Shown here piece by piece: positions 26,001 through 36,600 of a stretch of DNA of 64,000 nucleotides. The position numbers were made by a program, and so were the translations under genes. Under the pieces are notes generated by a model. The model was not told the DNA's origin. It saw nothing but the letters and a program-made list of their open reading frames with translations, and ran no database searches. The DNA comes from Sipunculus nudus (Eukaryota; Annelida; Sipuncula; Golfingiida; Sipunculidae): NCBI GenBank assembly GCA_026874595.1, contig CM049307.1, positions 28,931,079 to 28,995,078 on the forward strand, written 5' to 3'. How positions within the stretch are numbered: position 1 is the stretch's first letter; each line of letters starts with the position of its first letter.

Positions 26001-29000
26001 ACCCAAGGCGGGGGCATTCGTGTCGTTCCGACACATCTAGTTTTACATGTATATTGATCATGGGGAGTTTTTTAGTGCCTGCAGACTGATGGAACCAACT
26101 GTATTTTTTTAAATTTTTTCGCATTTTTATGTTTATTTTTGAGAACTTCAGATGAAGCGGTCTCCCATTAACAGGGCAGAAATTGTAAGTGTTGAACCTA
26201 TAGAGAATCTTCTAACTTGACATCCTGAGTGTTCCATGAAAAATCTCCAGAAATTAAGTCATGGTGACCTATACTGTATTTTGCAAATTAAGGGAGAAAA
26301 CATGATTTTTAAGCACACGGTGAGTCAAATGGGGCTCAATTGTGTCCATATGGCCAACTAAAACCCTCGTACGCGACTTTCAGGGAGGTCCCTAAAAATC
26401 TACTTGGAAACGGGAAATGTCACTCAGACTATTTTCTACGAGCTGTGTGAAAGAAAACAAATGGTAGTAGCTGCATGTAGATTAAGGTTACTGTAACCGA
26501 TATCTAAGGGCAATTGACGAAATCCTTAATTTTGAGCACTCTGAGACTCTTTTGGCCCATTGTTCAAGGCTCCTTGAATTCAGCTGAGCATCATGGCTAA
26601 TTGGCCACTTGTTTTATTCCTACCACAATTAAAAAAAATTGTTTCAGATCAGTTACACCCCAGTGAGAACAAAAGCATACAAAGTCAATTACTAGACCAA
26701 AAAACCCCTGTTAAGGTGGATGTTAAGTCTAAAATGTCAGTCTCATTAGACTTTAAACTTTGCCTTCCTGGTCTTTTGGGGCTGTTCCTTCTTGTAGCTT
26801 TTCTTAGCTCCCTGGGAAGTGTACAGCCTAAGCAGTCACAATAGGTGCTAGAAGGTTATATGTTCTACATTTGCCTGCCTCCATGGACCAATACCCATTC
26901 ACTCGTGGGTTGACAGAGTGCACTCTTGTGGTAAAATCTTTGGCTGGGAGTTTTATTAATTAGCAAAGACAGTGGTCAGAACAGGACTTGAACCCACAAC
27001 CTTGCAGTCACAAGTCCAGCTTCCCACCCATTACATCACCACACTCCACTAACAGGCTATGCACCTATCCTCTAAACAAATGATAATACTAATGTATGAG
27101 CTGGAGGACTAAATAAATGTGGATGTGACAGAGCTGTAGCCTTACCAACTTAGCATGCATGGGTGCAGGTTTTGTGTAAATGACACGTTTTATACCAGAT
27201 GACCAACACAGGAAAAATTCCTGCTTAAAAGCTTACATTTTTATATTGGTATTTACTCTTTGGGGCATTGTTCCTGGTATTATTTTAACCTTGAGCATGT
27301 TCCCATTTGATGTTGATACTTGCAGGCTGTGTGGACTTTGTGCCAGGTATTATCAAAGAAGGAGGGATATTCTCGTTACCGGAGTATGATCCTTTTTCTG
27401 CCCTGGTAGACAGAGCTCACATGTGGATGCAACAGAATCCAGGACTACGGATTACTAACATACAGTCTGTCAACTACAGGACACACAGTAAGTCTGTCAA
27501 CTACAGGACACAGAGTCTGTCAACTACAGGACACACAGTAAGTCTGTCAACTACAGGACACAGAGTCTGTCAACTACAGGACACACAGTAAGTCTGTCAA
27601 CTACAGGACACACAGTAAGTCTGTCAACTACAGGAGACAGAGTCTGTCAACTACAGGACTCACAGTAAGTCTGTCAACTACAGGAGACAGAGTCTGTCAA
27701 CAACAGGACACACAGTAAGTCCGTCAACTACAGGAGACAGAGTCTGTCAACTACAGGACACACAGTAAGTCTGTCAACTACAGGAGACAGAGTCTGTCAA
27801 CTACAGGACTTACAGTAAGTCTGTCAACTACAGGAGACAGGGTCTGTCAACAACAGGACACACAGTAAGTCTAACAACTATAGGACACACAGTAAATCTT
27901 TAAACTACAGGACACACAGTAAATCTGTCAACTACAGGACACATAGTAAGCCTGTCAACTACAGGACCCACAGTAAGCCTGTCCACTACAGGACACATAG
28001 AAAATCTGTCAACTACAGGACACACAGTAAGTCTGTCAGTTACAGGACACACAGTAAAACTCAGGCTGTCAACTACAGGTCACACAGTAAGCCTGTCAAC
28101 TACAGGACACACAGTAAGTCTGTGAGTAATAGGACACACAGTCTATCCACAGGACAACTATAGGCACACATGGAGGATTGTGAATTTTTGTCTGTCAGTG
28201 TCTGTTGTTTGATGTGTGTTATAATCTTTGTTTATGGGTAATTGCATTAAAAATGAATGTGACTACTATATCTTCAGATGAGCATGTCATAAAAGTTATT
28301 TTTTTTCAAATAGTTAAACATTTGAAGGATACTACTTGTTCCTTTAATATGATTAAATGGGAAAAGGGTTCAATTGTGAAAGTACACCTTTGTCTTTCAA
28401 ATCAGGATGATTAAGCATTTAAAATAACCAAGTTCTCTGCTTTCTTTCACATATTTGTGTTTGAAACTGCTTATGATTTTTTCACACAGAGATGTCATTA
28501 ATAATATTTCGCAGAAAGCAAGCGTTTTGACAGCCACGAATCCTTGTATAAACCATCCACTGGAGGGTACACAGTACTGCTGCGAGTGCTGAGAGTTTGT
28601 TACGTCATGACGATGGCTCCCAGGGCGAGTGTTATGCCCCCACCACCCATGCTGACATACAAGACCTTCGCAGCACAGCCACTGACCCAGTGCTGTGGCA
28701 GCCCTAGCTCATTTGAATCCTTACAGGAGATGATGATCAGGGTCCAGGAGTGGCTTCATTATAACACAGGTACTCATGTGACTGTTCTAGTTCTAAATGT
28801 TTCTGGTAGATGGCAGCAACCTAGGTGTAGGAAGGCCTGGAAATATGAATCTCGTTTTATGTGGTGAGACTTTGAAAACTGTGCCAACAATCTCCCCCCA
28901 TTGGTACTTAACAAATGTTGATTATAATTTGCTCAGATATCTGGTTAGACCGGCCTGATACATTTTAAAATGTATAATAATTATGGTAATCATATACCTT

Positions 29001-29319
29001 GAATGTGTACAGTTTATAAATAGAGTGTATACTGTATAAAGAGAGACTTTTTGATAGTTCCCTAAGGTATGTAAAATTATTATATGGTATGCTCGCATAT
29101 ATTTCAGGTGTTCGAGTTCTTGCAGTTGAGACAGTCCCTTTGCTGTTGTCGGGAAGCTCTTCATTGTGTGATTCTGAAAATGTGATGTCGGTGGATCTGA
29201 ACAGAACCAGCTACTGGATGTTTGTTTTGCGTTTATACCTTGAAGGTCCGTGGTGCGATCCTCCAGGTCAGCAACCACGTAGACCTCAGTCTTCATCTGG
29301 AGGCTGCACCGTATTGTAA
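16930..29319 (+). CDS. Gene A: four-module protein of unknown function, 7 coding exons, 418 aa
   Basis: Exons join(16930-17057, 17624-17788, 21420-21595, 22919-23077, 27326-27487, 28515-28769, 29108-29319) sum to 1,257 nt = 418 codons plus TAA. Every junction has AG/GT sites and compatible phase (intron phases 2,2,1,1,1,1). The ATG at 16930 was chosen for its strong context (ACCATGG) and because an acceptor (tatatttcag) lies 21 nt upstream, so 5' UTR exon(s) probably lie further left. The frame is open through those 21 nt, so a more upstream start is possible. The protein starts with a Pro-rich PPTY (PPxY) motif. It contains about four repeats of a module with GG-I/F-F-x-x-P-x-Y-x-x-F, a W/NP turn and an LR-[VL]-[YF] strand, and ends SGGCTVL, a CaaX-like box. 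No signal peptide or membrane segment is apparent. I do not recognise the family. The paralog on the minus strand (43238-54271) shares exon phases and order, which supports the model. The function is unknown; membrane attachment by prenylation and binding to WW-domain proteins are inferences. Confidence 0.85.
17624..17788 (+). CDS. Gene A exon 2, second half of module 1
   Basis: The acceptor is tttttctttgcag before 17624 and the donor gttagt at 17789. The split codon GA|T gives Asp. It encodes ALINRANNWLSQHPNIKV and ends in YIRAL-R, matching the RA-x-x-W-x-x-x-x-P-x-[IL] and LR-strand parts of the other modules. Confidence 0.85.
17838..18120 (-). repeat. Inverse fragment of the agctcag-hairpin repeat in intron 2
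   Basis: It starts ttagctcagctgactataag and contains ggtgtccccaaaatctgc and gggtcactgggacttgg, the inverse of the family's ggggacatcta / gtccta blocks. Confidence 0.6.
18553..18582. repeat. (TTATC)n microsatellite
   Basis: About five perfect copies of ttatc in intron 2 of gene A. Confidence 0.9.
19180..19990. repeat. Degenerate low-copy repeat in intron 2
   Basis: Variants of ggcccc..tagg followed by aaactcctg and tttaagt recur every ~150 bp (for example near 19540, 19640, 19710). It ends in a poly-C tract at ~19957. No coding content seen. Confidence 0.45.
20398..21430 (+). repeat. 129-bp tandem array (~8 units) spanning the exon 3 acceptor of gene A
   Basis: Successive units start tatcttatgg about 129 bp apart and are nearly identical, except for the first and last, which are diverged. 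Each unit contains gaatttgcag|gttgtatctt, and the last unit is the real junction gaatttttag|gttgtatctt of exon 3. The array therefore duplicates the 3' splice site plus ~11 nt of exon. Confidence 0.95.
21420..21595 (+). CDS. Gene A exon 3, end of module 1 and start of module 2
   Basis: The acceptor gaatttttag lies directly before 21420 and the donor gtgagc is at 21596. It encodes LYLAPKGPGDPPYPQ, a proline-rich linker, then CQEAGGFFSSPKYSNFSE of module 2. The exon's acceptor and first ~11 nt are the last unit of a 129-bp tandem array (20398-21430). Confidence 0.85.
22300..22476 (+). mobile_element. Right-end fragment of the Helitron-like family
   Basis: It shares the last ~170 bp with 7464-9110 (caacacatctcactc, ggcggatacatgtag, tcgcttgatgactacc). 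The terminal CTAG is changed to CTCG. It lies in intron 3 of gene A. Confidence 0.65.
22635..22811. mobile_element. MITE, 177 bp, pogo/Tc1-mariner-type ends with TA duplication
   Basis: It starts CAGTGGAACCCC and ends GGGTTCCACTG, flanked by TA on both sides (22633-22634 and 22812-22813). The interior is rich in acgaccacc/ggtggtcg inverted motifs. It lies in intron 3, 107 bp before exon 4 of gene A. Confidence 0.88.
22919..23077 (+). CDS. Gene A exon 4, end of module 2
   Basis: The acceptor atttcag precedes 22919 and the donor gtaatt is at 23078, phase 1 to phase 1. It encodes NIETQEMKLHHGN, then WTEQQY, then LYVIRVFYVVGPPAFEEIG. It is clearly homologous to gene B exon 4 (NIETQEMKF, YLYVIRLFYVAGPPAYQDIG). 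Confidence 0.9.
23188..26600 (+). repeat. Composite intronic repeat with ~320-bp units, split by the nested element
   Basis: It begins ttagctcagctgactgaaag and ends ccttgaattcagctgagcat. Between are about three units of ctgaaattaagtctctgttacc and ccagtatctgaataactaatgca (23270-24165, resuming at 26041). Inverse copies lie at 43575-44010 and 45450-45740. Confidence 0.7.
24165..26040 (+). mobile_element. Helitron-like element with ten ~180-bp tandem repeats, nested in intron 4
   Basis: The 5' end is a hairpin tatgcccctgccac-aaa-gtggccggggcata. The 3' end is hairpin gtgtcg-ttc-cgacac, then atCTAG followed by T. Units ctttttttcgcaatgcctgc start at 24241, 24421, 24601, 24780 and 24961 and continue diverging to about 25850. 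The element splits a ~320-bp repeat: the sequence before it (cattgaatgtcatgatttt) and after it (acatgtatattgatcatggg) are contiguous in other copies (reverse of ~43955-43995). Confidence 0.75.
26840..27057 (-). mobile_element. tRNA-derived SINE in intron 4 of gene A
   Basis: On the minus strand it begins ggagtgtggtgatgtaatgg (A-box-like) with the B box gggttcaagtcctg ~50 nt later, then a non-tRNA body to ~26840. The spacing of the two boxes fits a pol III promoter. Confidence 0.6.
27326..27487 (+). CDS. Gene A exon 5, module 3 first half
   Basis: The acceptor acttgcag precedes 27326 and the donor gtaagt is at 27488. It encodes CVDFVPGIIKEGGIFSLPEY, then RAHMWMQQNPGLRITNIQSV. It is homologous to gene B exon 5. 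The donor is the first of many repeated donor-like sites in the following minisatellite. Of the first four it is the only one that keeps exon 6 in frame: the next three lie 50, 100 and 127 nt further on. Confidence 0.85.
27468..28145 (+). repeat. Minisatellite (27/23-bp units) derived from the exon 5 donor of gene A
   Basis: Units of tctgtcaactacagg plus acacacagtaag (27 bp) alternate with a 23-bp version. The first unit is the exon 5 end (encoding VNYRTH) with its donor gtaagt. Many later 27-bp units keep a GTAAGT-like donor. About 25 units, becoming more diverged to the right. Confidence 0.95.
28515..28769 (+). CDS. Gene A exon 6, module 3 end and module 4 start
   Basis: The acceptor atttcgcag precedes 28515 and the donor gtactc is at 28770. 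It encodes GYTVLLRVLRVCYV, a proline-rich linker (PPPPMLTYKTF) and EWLHYNTG. The module 4 signature is degenerate: gene A has LTQCCGSPSSFES where gene B has LTQGGMFTVPEFET, so the GG-F-P-[FY] residues are lost and the segment is about two residues shorter. Confidence 0.85.
29108..29319 (+). CDS. Gene A exon 7 (last), ends in CaaX-like CTVL
   Basis: The acceptor atatttcag precedes 29108 and the stop TAA is at 29317-29319. It encodes VRVLAVETV, then WMFVLRLYLEGPWCDPPG and a Pro/Ser-rich tail ending GGCTVL. The C-terminal Cys-a-a-Leu fits geranylgeranyltransferase-I substrates (established rule for X=Leu). Whether the protein is modified is inference. Confidence 0.85.
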
Positions 29320-29693
29320 CCTTGTTTTATACAGGCCTTATTGTCAACTTTTTATACATGTATACACTAGACCACTTTGTAACAGTTAGGCCTACTGCTT
29401 AGCTCAGGAATGGCAGTCCGTTGGTTCAGAGAGCAGAAGTTGTCATTTTGATAAATCATGAACCTGGCAAGTAAACAGTCAGGCAGTCATATACTGTGTT
29501 TGAATATTGTTTGTGAGGGTTTTTTAATTTGCGATATTTCTGAAAGGGAAAGTATCATGAAAATGAAACATTTTAAGCAGCTCATCTACACAGGTGATTG
29601 GTCATTTATAATACAGCCTCCTTGCCATTTTGTGTATGTTAACAATGTGACCCCACCTGTATGTCTAAATATCTGAGAAAGATTGATATTATA

Positions 29694-29699
29694 AATAAA
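29694..29699 (+). promoter_or_regulatory. Possible gene A polyadenylation signal AATAAA
   Basis: This AATAAA lies 375 nt after the gene A stop, in an AT-rich 3' flank. In such composition AATAAA arises easily by chance, so this is a candidate only. Confidence 0.3.
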
Positions 29700-32600
29700 A
29701 ATATATTTTAATGTTACCTGTTAATCAAAGATAAATATGATAAATACTATCAGATTTTCATATTTTCTGTACAATTATTTCCACTCGCCGTTGGTATGCG
29801 CATTTGAAATAATTAATGTGATGATGGACATTCTACCAGTGTAGGTAGTTACTCTAGTGAGACTGCAAAAATTGAACCTAGCAAAATACTCAAAATGTGG
29901 ATATCACAAATCATTTGGTTAATAAATATGAAGAAAACCACAGTGTAGAACTGGTTTTACAGGGAATGTCACATCTTGAAGATTAAATATCTTTACTTCT
30001 TTCATGATGTTCAAAGAAACTTATTAAAGATATTCAGGGCCATGATGTTTTGAGGAATTATTAGAAGAATTAAGGACTGAAATTTTGAAACAGTGCTTCC
30101 ATGTCCATAATGTGTCACCCAGGAAAATAGACATGATAAAGTAAAAAGCATATAGGGGTTATATTAAATATTTAATAAAGTATGATGGATACTATTTTGT
30201 GGTTATCTTTACAAAAAAGTAAATGCTATATATTTTTATATTATACATGTATAATTTGATATCAAGCATGTTCTCTTCTATTTCTCAGATGATTTGGGTC
30301 CAAAGGGGAGCATGCACACCCTGTTTCCCCCAAAAGCCACCCTGGTTATAAAATTCATAAAGCAGCTGATGTTAGCAAATCTCTGAATCAAGGACTGCCA
30401 TGCTAGAGTTAAGCAGCTAACCTGATGTCACAAAGATGTTGGAGCTGTCATTTATTCAAACGTCAATTATCCAGGTTTCAAGTATTTGAATGTACAGATA
30501 TGTGTTATTTTAAATGATTTTTATATAGAAAAATGTAGTGTATCTGAATATCCAAGTCCAATTATATTCTTAACCTCTCTGTATTCATATTGCCTGTGCA
30601 ATATGTTGTGAGCTTTGTTGAGCTTTGTGAGCAATATGCTTTCATAAAAATAATAGTGAAGTTTTATATACATGTCACATTGTACACCTCGTAGTATATA
30701 CAGCATTGTAAACCCTTACGGATATTAGTGGTAACTAGGAATTGGTTGTGCTGTCATGTTTGACGATTGAAAGAAAGGACTGATTATCAATTGTTAATCA
30801 ATTATTTTATGTACTTTCTTTATCTGTATGAAATCTGCTGTATTGAGTTACTGCTATACTTAAAATAGTGACTGAGAAAATTCAGTCTGACCAGTGCATC
30901 ACACTGGAAGGTCAAGGTCATTGACAGTCACCCTCACACACTGATTTCTGAACAAAAATTGCCTGAGATTTAAACCCTTTTTTTTGCCTTAGAATATTTT
31001 TTTGTCTGTATTAAATGGCTTCTTTGCACATGCATTACATAATTTTATGTGATCTATTATGCAAAAATGCAACCAATTCATATAAATCATAAAAGAAAAC
31101 CAACCAATCATTGATATAATCAAATAATTAGCACATCACTAATGGATATGCATGTATACAGTTATTGATGGTATGTAAGTCTAATACTTCATCATTAACA
31201 TTTGACTTATTACATGCATGTAAATCACAGATCAAGCTTTAATTATGTAAAGCATGTTGTGTTAGTTTACCCTTTCCCCTGCAGATGGAGCATGATATGA
31301 TATCGATAGGGCATATAAACTTACTCTGAGAGAGCCTGCATTAACAATACATAATGTTCATGTCATGAGATGTGTCATATCATTTATTAATTATAAATTT
31401 GGTAAAAGTGCAGTACAAGTGACCTGCCATCAAACTTGTTTCCTCAATGATGGTCTGTCCTTATGTTTCTTGCTCCCACAAGGAGTTTACTTGATGCATG
31501 ATCCCATCAAGATACACAAATTTGATTATACAAAAATAAGACAACATCAAAGGAAAAATTAACTTTATTCTTAAGTAATAGTAAAGCTGGTTTACAGCAG
31601 GTCACCTATACTTTACTTTTACCATAAATTCTCTAGTACCTGGGTAATTTTGTATGTTTTAATATTGTTGATGAAGAATCTTTTGTATATTATGTATTAA
31701 TTATTTAATCATATATATATATACTGAAGCGTTATACTGGTATTTCAGTTCCAGGTGTATATTATCAAAACTATCCCATTTTTATGCTTCATATGTATCT
31801 TTCATTATGAATTTATATGTCAGACCTGTTCTAATTTCTAATATAAATGGCATAACTTGGCCAAAAACAAAAGCTTGCCTTTACACGGTAAATAAGTAGA
31901 TATTTCTTATATTAACATCTGATGGATGTTCTTTTATTCTAGTATAAATGTTATTATGTATGTACAGTAGTTTTGTACAGGTTCAGAGAATAATACAAAA
32001 ATAAATACTCAGGTTCCTACCTCTCACACTGCCAAGCGATGTAAATACAAATATCTGGGAATTAATACACTAAAATTCATGGCATTTACAAAGAAAAAAT
32101 TTTAATTAACATCTCTCCACATCTTCAATCATGTAACCCAGTACAGCCTGTGCTCAGTTAGCACCAACATTAATTTTGACACCAGTTGATATCAATGTTC
32201 ATAAACAACTTGTTTCTAATTGAATGTTTTTTATTATTTTTTAATTAAGGGTTATCATAATCATGATTGATAATTTAAAAAAATATATTGTATTTTAAAA
32301 TACATTCACTTATATTTTGAATGCATGAATAGCTCCCCTGTTGATTAGCTAAAACTATTGAAAATAGAAATATTCATAAAGTGAACATTATTTTCAAAAT
32401 ATCCATTTGTCCAATTAATATCAAATGTTATCCAGCCTGGTGAGTACATTCTTAAATATATCAGAAAATATATTATATATTACCATGATTGTTACTGATG
32501 AGACACAGCTTTGTGTCTAGGTTTACTATAGTAACAAAGCCTGACATGTTACTTTTGGTCTTGTTCAAGACAAGGTTTACTAGGACATATGTATGTTTAC

Positions 32601-33140
32601 TTGTTTATGTGTATATTCTATTGAAAATTACTGCTCTAATTAGGAATACATGCTTGTTATGCTATATTTGTATGTACATTGATCATAAACCTTGAAATCA
32701 GTAAACAAATCAGTATTGCTGACCTTCTGCATTAGAGAAGTGATTTATGTTGTAAAGCATGTCTTTAAAGGGGACCATTTTTGAGTGCATTGTTATGCGC
32801 CGGAATTCATTTCTATAAACACTCTTTCTTGCACAAACTGACACTTGTTACATGGTAACACTGGTTTCTGTATTGTGTATCTGGGGATGGTGAAACCATT
32901 CATAAACTTAATGGTGATATGTCATCATTCATGGGTATTAGTGGGTCAGCAGACAATAAGCATGACCTACCTTTTTAGAGTTTTTTTATATATATTAATA
33001 TACACTGTTTCATGGTAGCAAACACTGAACCTGCTGCTGTGTTCATGCTTTGACAAGGTCTCCATTAGTTCTGTAAAGGTCAAAATTTTAACCAGTCTGC
33101 GAGGCCAAACTTATGCTAGTTCTGTTGAGGGAAAGACTCT
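29700..33140. other. Intergenic, nothing recognised
   Basis: Downstream flank of gene A: AT-rich, only short frames with no motif or exon signature of the A/B family, and no repeat matched elsewhere in the window. Confidence 0.5.
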
Positions 33141-33262
33141 TTTAGTTCTGTAAAGGTCAAGGCCTTGGTAGTAGTTCACTAAAGGTCAAGGCCTTGGTAG
33201 TCAGTTCAGTAAAGGTAAAGGCCTTGGCAGTCCTTTAAAGTTCATGGCCATTGGCCATCAGT

Positions 33263-33616
33263 GATATGTTTAATTATGGCTTTGTCTAATATGTACTCGC
33301 CTGGTCCTCCAAATATTTGTTATCCAAGGCCAAACATTTATATATTGTATTTTATACCAATTATCTCATAAAATCCTGAAACTGCCATATTAAATGAATT
33401 TATGGCAATCTTCCATTTGATTATATACTGTTTCAATTTGATGATATGTTTAATTATGGCTTTGTCTAATATGTACTCACCTGGTCCTCCAAATATTTGT
33501 TATCCAAGGCCAAACAATTATATATTGTATTTTATACCAATTCTCATAAAATCCTGAAATCGTCATATTAAATGAATTCATGGCAATCTTCCATTTGATT
33601 ATATACTGTTTCAATT
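33263..33616 (+). repeat. Two direct ~177-bp tandem copies, intergenic
   Basis: gatatgtttaattatggc starts at about 33264 and 33441. The copies are near identical over tgtactc-cctggtcctcc and tttatgg/ttcatgg variants. A shorter aaaggtcaaggccttggtag repeat lies just before (33150-33235). Confidence 0.85.
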
Positions 33617-33619
33617 TGG

Positions 33620-36600
33620 TGATGATTCAATTAATCTTCATGATGTTACAAGTAGTAAGCTATTTTTATTGTATATGCATAAATATGTGTGCCATCATAA
33701 CCTTGTGTAAAATACATAAAGGTATTTTAATGTTTATACCAAACTGAAAATGTATATATATTGCTTGCCATGTGTATTTATATATTATCAGTTTTTCAAG
33801 ATATTTAAGCTATGGTGCAATATTTAATGAATATTTTAACAATATCCTGGTACTATCTTGGTACTTAAGCAGACATCACTTTTCTTTTAATTCAGGGATA
33901 TTGGATATCTTTAAAAAGGTTTATTTACCAAAATGGTATTTTTGTGTCAGTACTATTTGATATGTTTTACCATGTACAGACATTGGCACATGCCAGCATT
34001 CTAGTCAAACGGAGTGAAAAACCAAATAGTTATTAGGGTCTTGTTATTTATTTACAGACCATCAGTGTCCTCCTAAAAGTATTCTGTCAAATCAGATAGG
34101 CCTGTAGCCTACATTTGAGAAATCTGATGACCCCAAATGGTCAAGAGCTTTGCAATCATGCCATATTTGGCATATACGTTAACATGTGACACCCTAGCCA
34201 ATAATCCAGGCTGAATTATTAGACTAGGTAGTCACCAAGCTCAGCTTGATTGTCTGATCAATTGCAAGTGCTGCCTTGCTGGTCACTAGAAATGGGGCCA
34301 AAAACTGATAAGTTAATGCTGACTGAACATATACTGTGAAATGTCAATGTTTCATAAACTTTAAATATTATATGTAAAGTTTTATTAATGCCGGAAATGT
34401 TTTATTTTTTAACAGAAACATTTTCATTATTTCTCTGATATACTGACTGTAGTGTGATATATTTAAAGCCATGTTCTGTAACTTACCTGCACTATGACCT
34501 GCAGAGGTATATTGTTATGTTTAAATGGACCTGCAATCAGTTTTTCAGAAACTGTTGTATTACCTTCAGCACTATTGACCTGTAATTTGTTAATCCTGTA
34601 GGATAAATAAGTTGAATTTCATATTCATCCTGTGTATGAAGCTATATGAAAAAATTGTCTGGAAAGGACTTTTATTGCAAGATCTTTTTTTGTGATACTG
34701 CTAATTAAACACATATTGCCAGATATTGGCCTCTTGTTTTATACAGATAAATAAGTATAAGTGATCAGTATAGTATTGAGTTATAGTATTCTGATGCTGA
34801 GAGAATGACAGATGCCTAAAACAACAGATTCAGTAAGCAAAAATTTATTCAGAACTTTCCACATTCACCCAGGTGGATGCATATTATTTTTAAAAACAGT
34901 CAACACAACACTGAATGGTCATTTCAAACCATGGCTACTGCAGCTGTGCAGCCTTTCATTGGTGAACCAGCCGCTTCAGATATGGCTGAAACAGCTGCTG
35001 TTCTAAATCATACCAGTCTCCTGGGTATAACAGATGTACAAACATGGTGAAAGGAATGAAAAAATAAAGTTTAATGCAAAGGTAGAGCATAAACATTACT
35101 CTTTAGGTGACTGAACTCAGAATGCTTACTTTTAAGCTGGGGTACACATAAACATATATAAACATAATATAAAATATTTTATTTCCATGCAAATACAAAG
35201 ATTCATTAAATAGAAAGCATAAAATATTGAAAACATAGTAGACTTGATTATGCAGGATCAATATATGTTAATAACATTCAATATATCTAAAGACATCAGC
35301 AGAATACATATAGTCTACTGTCTGAATAGAGCAATTTCATTTAGAGATGTATTGCTTTATTGTTTTTCATAACGTGATGGTTAATCAGGATTTCATTAAA
35401 ATAAATGTGTATGCATATGGGTAAAAATACTAAATAAATTAAATAAATCAGTCAGCTGATATTCATTTTTTCATAAACAACAAATGTAAAAATGTGTGTT
35501 TAAAAAATAGGTCTGCTTCAGTACAAATTCAGACCATCATATGTGTTATAATGCACTCAACTAAATGGTTTTTGATCATGGGTCATGATCTGACAGGCAA
35601 ACGATAAATCTTTTTGATATGAGAGAGATGGGTATGTTTATATGCAACTCTTTACTCTATCAGCTTTGTCACACCTTGATCATGAGACATCAGGCAGTAA
35701 ACATATTATATATAAATGGCTGGGGTAGCCAGATAGAGAACTGGATTTGTAAATCAGTCCCCTTCATAATTGCTTTCATACCTAAAGTCACCTAAGTTGG
35801 TGTCCTTTGAATACAAAAAGGCCTGGCCTATTAATATTAGGTCCTAGTACACTCCTGCTTTTGTGCCGCTTCATAACCTTTATGTTCATGATTACACCTG
35901 GCTGGTACAAGGCTGGGTGATTCTAACAGCACTGGCTCTTGGGCAGTCTGCCCAGGGGTGGTTGTTGACTCGTTTCCCATTTTAATGCAGATTAGAACAT
36001 TGCTAAGATAAAATAACCTTAGTGTCATAATAGGTGGATGAGCATGAACAAAGTGGGAGGGTAACGTGACCTATTATTTAATAAGAATAGACTGGCCTTA
36101 TAAAATAATAAAAGACTGGCCTTTGCTTCATTAGGCCATCTTTCCAGCCTTTAAATGTAGACGAGTAGGGTAAGTTTCTGGATATTCCATTACATGTTTA
36201 TGCACTTTAGAAATCGGATAAATGAACTGTCAAATCTTACATAATAATTTCAACTTTATGTTTATATAAAAAATAATAAAAATAAAACAAAATTGGTATC
36301 TACCATTCAGAAATACCAAACCCCTCCTTTTTACAACACCATGAAACTGTTATATAAAGCATCATGAAAACAATAACCCTAAGTCTGAATATATTAATCT
36401 TCAATAACATCAACTAGCTATCATCAAATGCTTTGCAGGATTACTAATTAACATACGTGATCACTATATTTCACAACAATTATCAGTCAGCAACAACAAC
36501 TGCTTAAATTTACATTAAAATGCCACTTGCCTTTATCAGAAAAATATTTCTGCAGAGTTATTGTGCATGACAGGGTTGTGTATAAACACCCTTAGTAAAT

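Noticed and set aside
26593-26844. 83-codon frame with a hydrophobic stretch
   Set aside because: It lies in intron 4 at a repeat end with no splice context or homology seen. The hydrophobic segment alone is not evidence.
20398-28145. CRISPR-like array
   Set aside because: The repeats are directly abutting without unique spacers and lie in introns of a eukaryotic gene.
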